Assembly (NCBI GenBank): GCA_947483545.1
Contig: CANKNP010000285.1
Location: 1-6,791 of the forward strand
Direction: 5' to 3'
DNA from: Deltaproteobacteria bacterium
GTDB lineage: Bacteria > Myxococcota > UBA796 > SXON01
DNA: 6,791 nucleotides
Every line of letters starts with the position of its first letter. Position 1 is the stretch's first letter. The notes below the pieces were generated by a model. That model was not told where the DNA came from, ran no database searches, and saw nothing but the letters and a program-made list of their open reading frames with translations. The position numbers and the translations under genes are program-made. Shown piece by piece: positions 5,583 to 6,791 of the stretch.

Positions 5583-6303
5583 AGGGGGTGGTGGGGGTAG
5601 CTTCGGTGGGCGGGGTGCCTTCAGCGGGGGCGACGCCCTCGGCCGGAGCCTCTCCTTCAGCAGGCGGCGAGCCTTCGGCGGTCGCTTCGCCCTCAGGGGC
5701 CTTTTCGATCGGCACGACCTCCACGACGGGACCGCCTTCGTCCTGTACCAGCTTCGCGAGCTCGGTGTCTCCGGACGCGACCGCGATCTCGTTGACCATG
5801 TCGAGCATCCGCGCGAGATCCGCGCGCTGCTGTACGGCGGCCTCCGCGTCGAGGTAGGACTGGGTGAGCCCGATGAGGATCGCCGCGCTGATCAAGCCGG
5901 ACATAGCGAAGGCGAAGGTGAGTGGCCGGGTCTTGTCGCGATCAACCCAGATGCCAAGCACCGCGCATGTGCCGCCGAAACCCAGCGCGGCCATCGAGAT
6001 AACCAGACCGAAGGACCAGGGAGACTCCGCAGGTTCTTCCTCTTCTTCCGCCTCCTCCGTCGCGACTGCTCCGGGGTCGGCCTCGGCGGATGCCGCGGGG
6101 TCCGCGGTGGTGCCGGCCGCCTCGGCGCTGGCGGGGTCTGCGCCAGCAGCGGGTGCGGCCTCGGTGGGCGCTGCGGCGGGTGCGGCCGCGGCGTCGGCCG
6201 TAGGAGCTGGGTCGGCTGCGACGGCAAGGCTAATTCCAGCCGCCGGCGCCAACAAGAGCAGGACGAGGGCCACCGCGCTCAGCCTGCGGACGAAGGGGTA
6301 CAT
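5581..6303 (-). CDS. Secreted-N-terminus two-TM membrane protein with acidic regions and PAEG repeats
   Basis: I do not recognise this 240-residue protein. Residues 1-29 form a signal peptide (Arg6-Arg7, then VALVLLLLAPAAG, with likely cleavage near SLAVA-AD). Residues 30-94 are Ala/Pro/Glu low-complexity with an acidic run (EEAEEEEE, 83-90). Two transmembrane segments follow (about 98-119 and 127-148), separated by the charged loop DRDKTRP. A helical segment (152-188) carries LARMLDMVNEIAVASGD. Residues 200-235 are six hexapeptide repeats around PAEG, giving an acidic Pro-rich tail. If the signal peptide is cleaved, both low-complexity ends are periplasmic. The core is paralogous to the downstream Lys/Ala-tailed protein, with which it forms an operon. 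The ATG at 6301-6303 is chosen because a good signal peptide starts there and GAGG precedes it. The same frame is open for 114 codons further upstream, but that part translates repeat DNA into Arg/His/Gly-rich nonsense. Confidence 0.87.
   Translation of the reverse strand: MYPFVRRLSAVALVLLLLAPAAGISLAVAADPAPTADAAAAPAAAPTEAAPAAGADPASAEAAGTTADPAASAEADPGAVATEEAEEEEEPAESPWSFGLVISMAALGFGGTCAVLGIWVDRDKTRPLTFAFAMSGLISAAILIGLTQSYLDAEAAVQQRADLARMLDMVNEIAVASGDTELAKLVQDEGGPVVEVVPIEKAPEGEATAEGSPPAEGEAPAEGVAPAEGTPPTEATPTTP
5599..5706 (-). repeat. Six imperfect 18-base repeats coding for PAEG hexapeptides
   Basis: Residues 200-235 of the signal-peptide-bearing membrane protein read as six hexads: EKAPEG, EATAEG, SPPAEG, EAPAEG, VAPAEG, TPPTEA. 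The DNA units are diverged but keep the 18-base period. The repeat gives an extended acidic, Pro-rich tail. Confidence 0.8.
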
Positions 6304-6307
6304 CGAT

Positions 6308-6311
6308 CCTC
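6308..6311 (-). promoter_or_regulatory. Ribosome-binding site fixing the start of the first membrane-protein gene
   Basis: GAGG on the minus strand, four bases before the ATG at 6301-6303 that begins the signal peptide. It argues against the longer upstream reading of the same frame. Confidence 0.6.
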
Positions 6312-6450
6312 GAGTGCGCGGTGGAGATCCGCAGCGCCGGCGGCCTAACACGGGCAGTCTAAAGTTGGCAAGCGTGCAGCTGCGGAACCTGGGGTTTCGA
6401 TATAGGCCACTCGACGGTAGAACGCCGATTTCTGCGTATCGATCGGGTGG

Positions 6451-6507
6451 CGGCATCGGCATCGACATGGTCATGGTCATCGCGACCATCGACATCGTAG
6501 TCGGCAT
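6451..6507. repeat. Degenerate hexanucleotide array (unit like CGGCAT/CGACAT/GGTCAT)
   Basis: Nine hexamers follow one another in register, eight of them ending in CAT: CGGCAT twice, CGACAT, GGTCAT twice, a CGC interruption at 6481-6483, then GACCAT, CGACAT, CGTAGT and CGGCAT. The array is imperfect but clearly periodic. It lies in noncoding sequence between the membrane-protein pair and the 13-base array. Confidence 0.75.
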
Positions 6508-6542
6508 CGAGTGGTTGAACCTGCCACGATGGCGATATCGAC

Positions 6543-6625
6543 CTCGATGCCGCCCCTCCCCTCGATGCCGCCCCTCGATGCCGCACCTCGATGCCGCCCC
6601 TCGATGCCGCCCCTCGATGCCGAGT
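6543..6625. repeat. 13-base tandem array, unit CTCGATGCCGCCC
   Basis: Copies start at 6543, 6561, 6574, 6587, 6600 and 6613. The last five are strictly 13 bases apart; the first is separated by an extra CTCCC. Four are identical, one has a single change (CTCGATGCCGCAC), and the last diverges at its end (CTCGATGCCGAGT). The period is not a multiple of three, which argues against a coding role. Confidence 0.93.
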
Positions 6626-6791
6626 CCGATGTCTCGATCCACCACCCGGTCCGACTTCTGCGGGACGCGGTCCCACTCCGCTCCTCCGGTCCACCGGATT
6701 CACTGCGGCGGCGCCCGCCGGGGGCGAGGGCGCCGTCCTCGCTTCATCCGGCGGCCCTCCGGAGCTCACCGTGTCTACCGGCTTTCCTCAC

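Larger units (their letters stand above)
6304..6791. other. Gene-poor upstream region of the membrane-protein pair with two repeat arrays
   Basis: No convincing gene is seen in these 488 bases. The part next to the pair (6304-6450) should hold its promoter. The best -10-like element on the minus strand is TATATC (6399-6404), and a TTGCCA lies at 6366-6371, but neither has a good partner at the right spacing. Repeat arrays occupy 6451-6507 and 6543-6625. Beyond them, GGCGCCC/GGGCGCC (6710-6716 and 6728-6734) can form a seven-base stem without a T-run. Frames open to the right edge exist on the plus strand, including one from an ATG at 6591 ending in an Ala/Gly/Pro-rich sequence. That frame may be the start of a divergent gene but has no ribosome site or recognisable domain. 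Confidence 0.6.

Noticed and set aside
5413..6348. A 311-codon plus-strand open frame across both membrane-protein genes
   Set aside because: It is antisense to two genes supported by a signal peptide, TM segments, ribosome sites and mutual paralogy. Its product is Arg/Gly/Ser-rich with no domain, as expected for a shadow frame in GC-rich DNA.
6543..6625. The 13-base array as a CRISPR array
   Set aside because: The units abut with no spacers and are far shorter than CRISPR repeats; no cas gene is nearby.
6591..6791. A plus-strand frame from an ATG at 6591 open to the right edge
   Set aside because: Its first part translates the 13-base array, there is no ribosome site, and no domain is visible. 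It may be the start of a divergent gene, but the window ends too soon to support that.

Overview
The window is GC-rich throughout (about two thirds G+C by eye) and almost fully coding. Its proteins have Ala/Pro/Lys low-complexity segments. It also carries a Cys-rich lipoprotein and an acyl-CoA dehydrogenase joined to a stand-alone cobalamin-binding mutase subunit. Together these suggest a myxobacterium-like organism (Myxococcota or a related former deltaproteobacterium). That placement is inference; no rRNA or other phylogenetic marker is present.

Left third (1-2916, minus strand). Transcription order is an NmrA-like atypical short-chain dehydrogenase (2916-1909), a 163-base gap with AT-richer direct repeats, an acyl-CoA dehydrogenase (1745-603), and, two bases after its stop, a small B12-binding methylmalonyl-CoA mutase-type subunit (600-199). 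The last two look translationally coupled and point to acyl-CoA catabolism feeding a B12-dependent carbon-skeleton mutase, whose large subunit is not in the window. A short coding-looking stretch (116-1, minus) leaves the left edge.

Middle (3058-4599, plus strand). Three overlapping genes form a tight operon: a small charged helical protein of unknown function, a lipoprotein with a repeat-bearing Ala/Pro/Thr linker and a ten-cysteine C-terminal domain, and an RsmD-family rRNA methyltransferase. The overlaps are 17 and 4 bases. The operon diverges from the dehydrogenase gene across a 141-base gap and converges on the next block across a 96-base gap that holds an inverted repeat.

Right third (6303-4696, minus strand). 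Two genes nine bases apart encode membrane proteins that I do not recognise but that are paralogous to each other. They share two transmembrane segments around a VLGxWxxRD motif and a following helical segment that ends in a conserved SGD. One has a signal peptide, an acidic N-terminal region and an acidic PAEG-repeat tail; the other has a long Lys/Ala tail resembling histone H1-type tails. This pair is the best candidate here for an undescribed system.

Upstream of the pair (6304-6791) is a gene-poor stretch with a degenerate hexanucleotide array (6451-6507) and a 13-base tandem array (6543-6625). The two arrays share a core in inverted orientation. No tRNA, rRNA, IS element or CRISPR array was seen.
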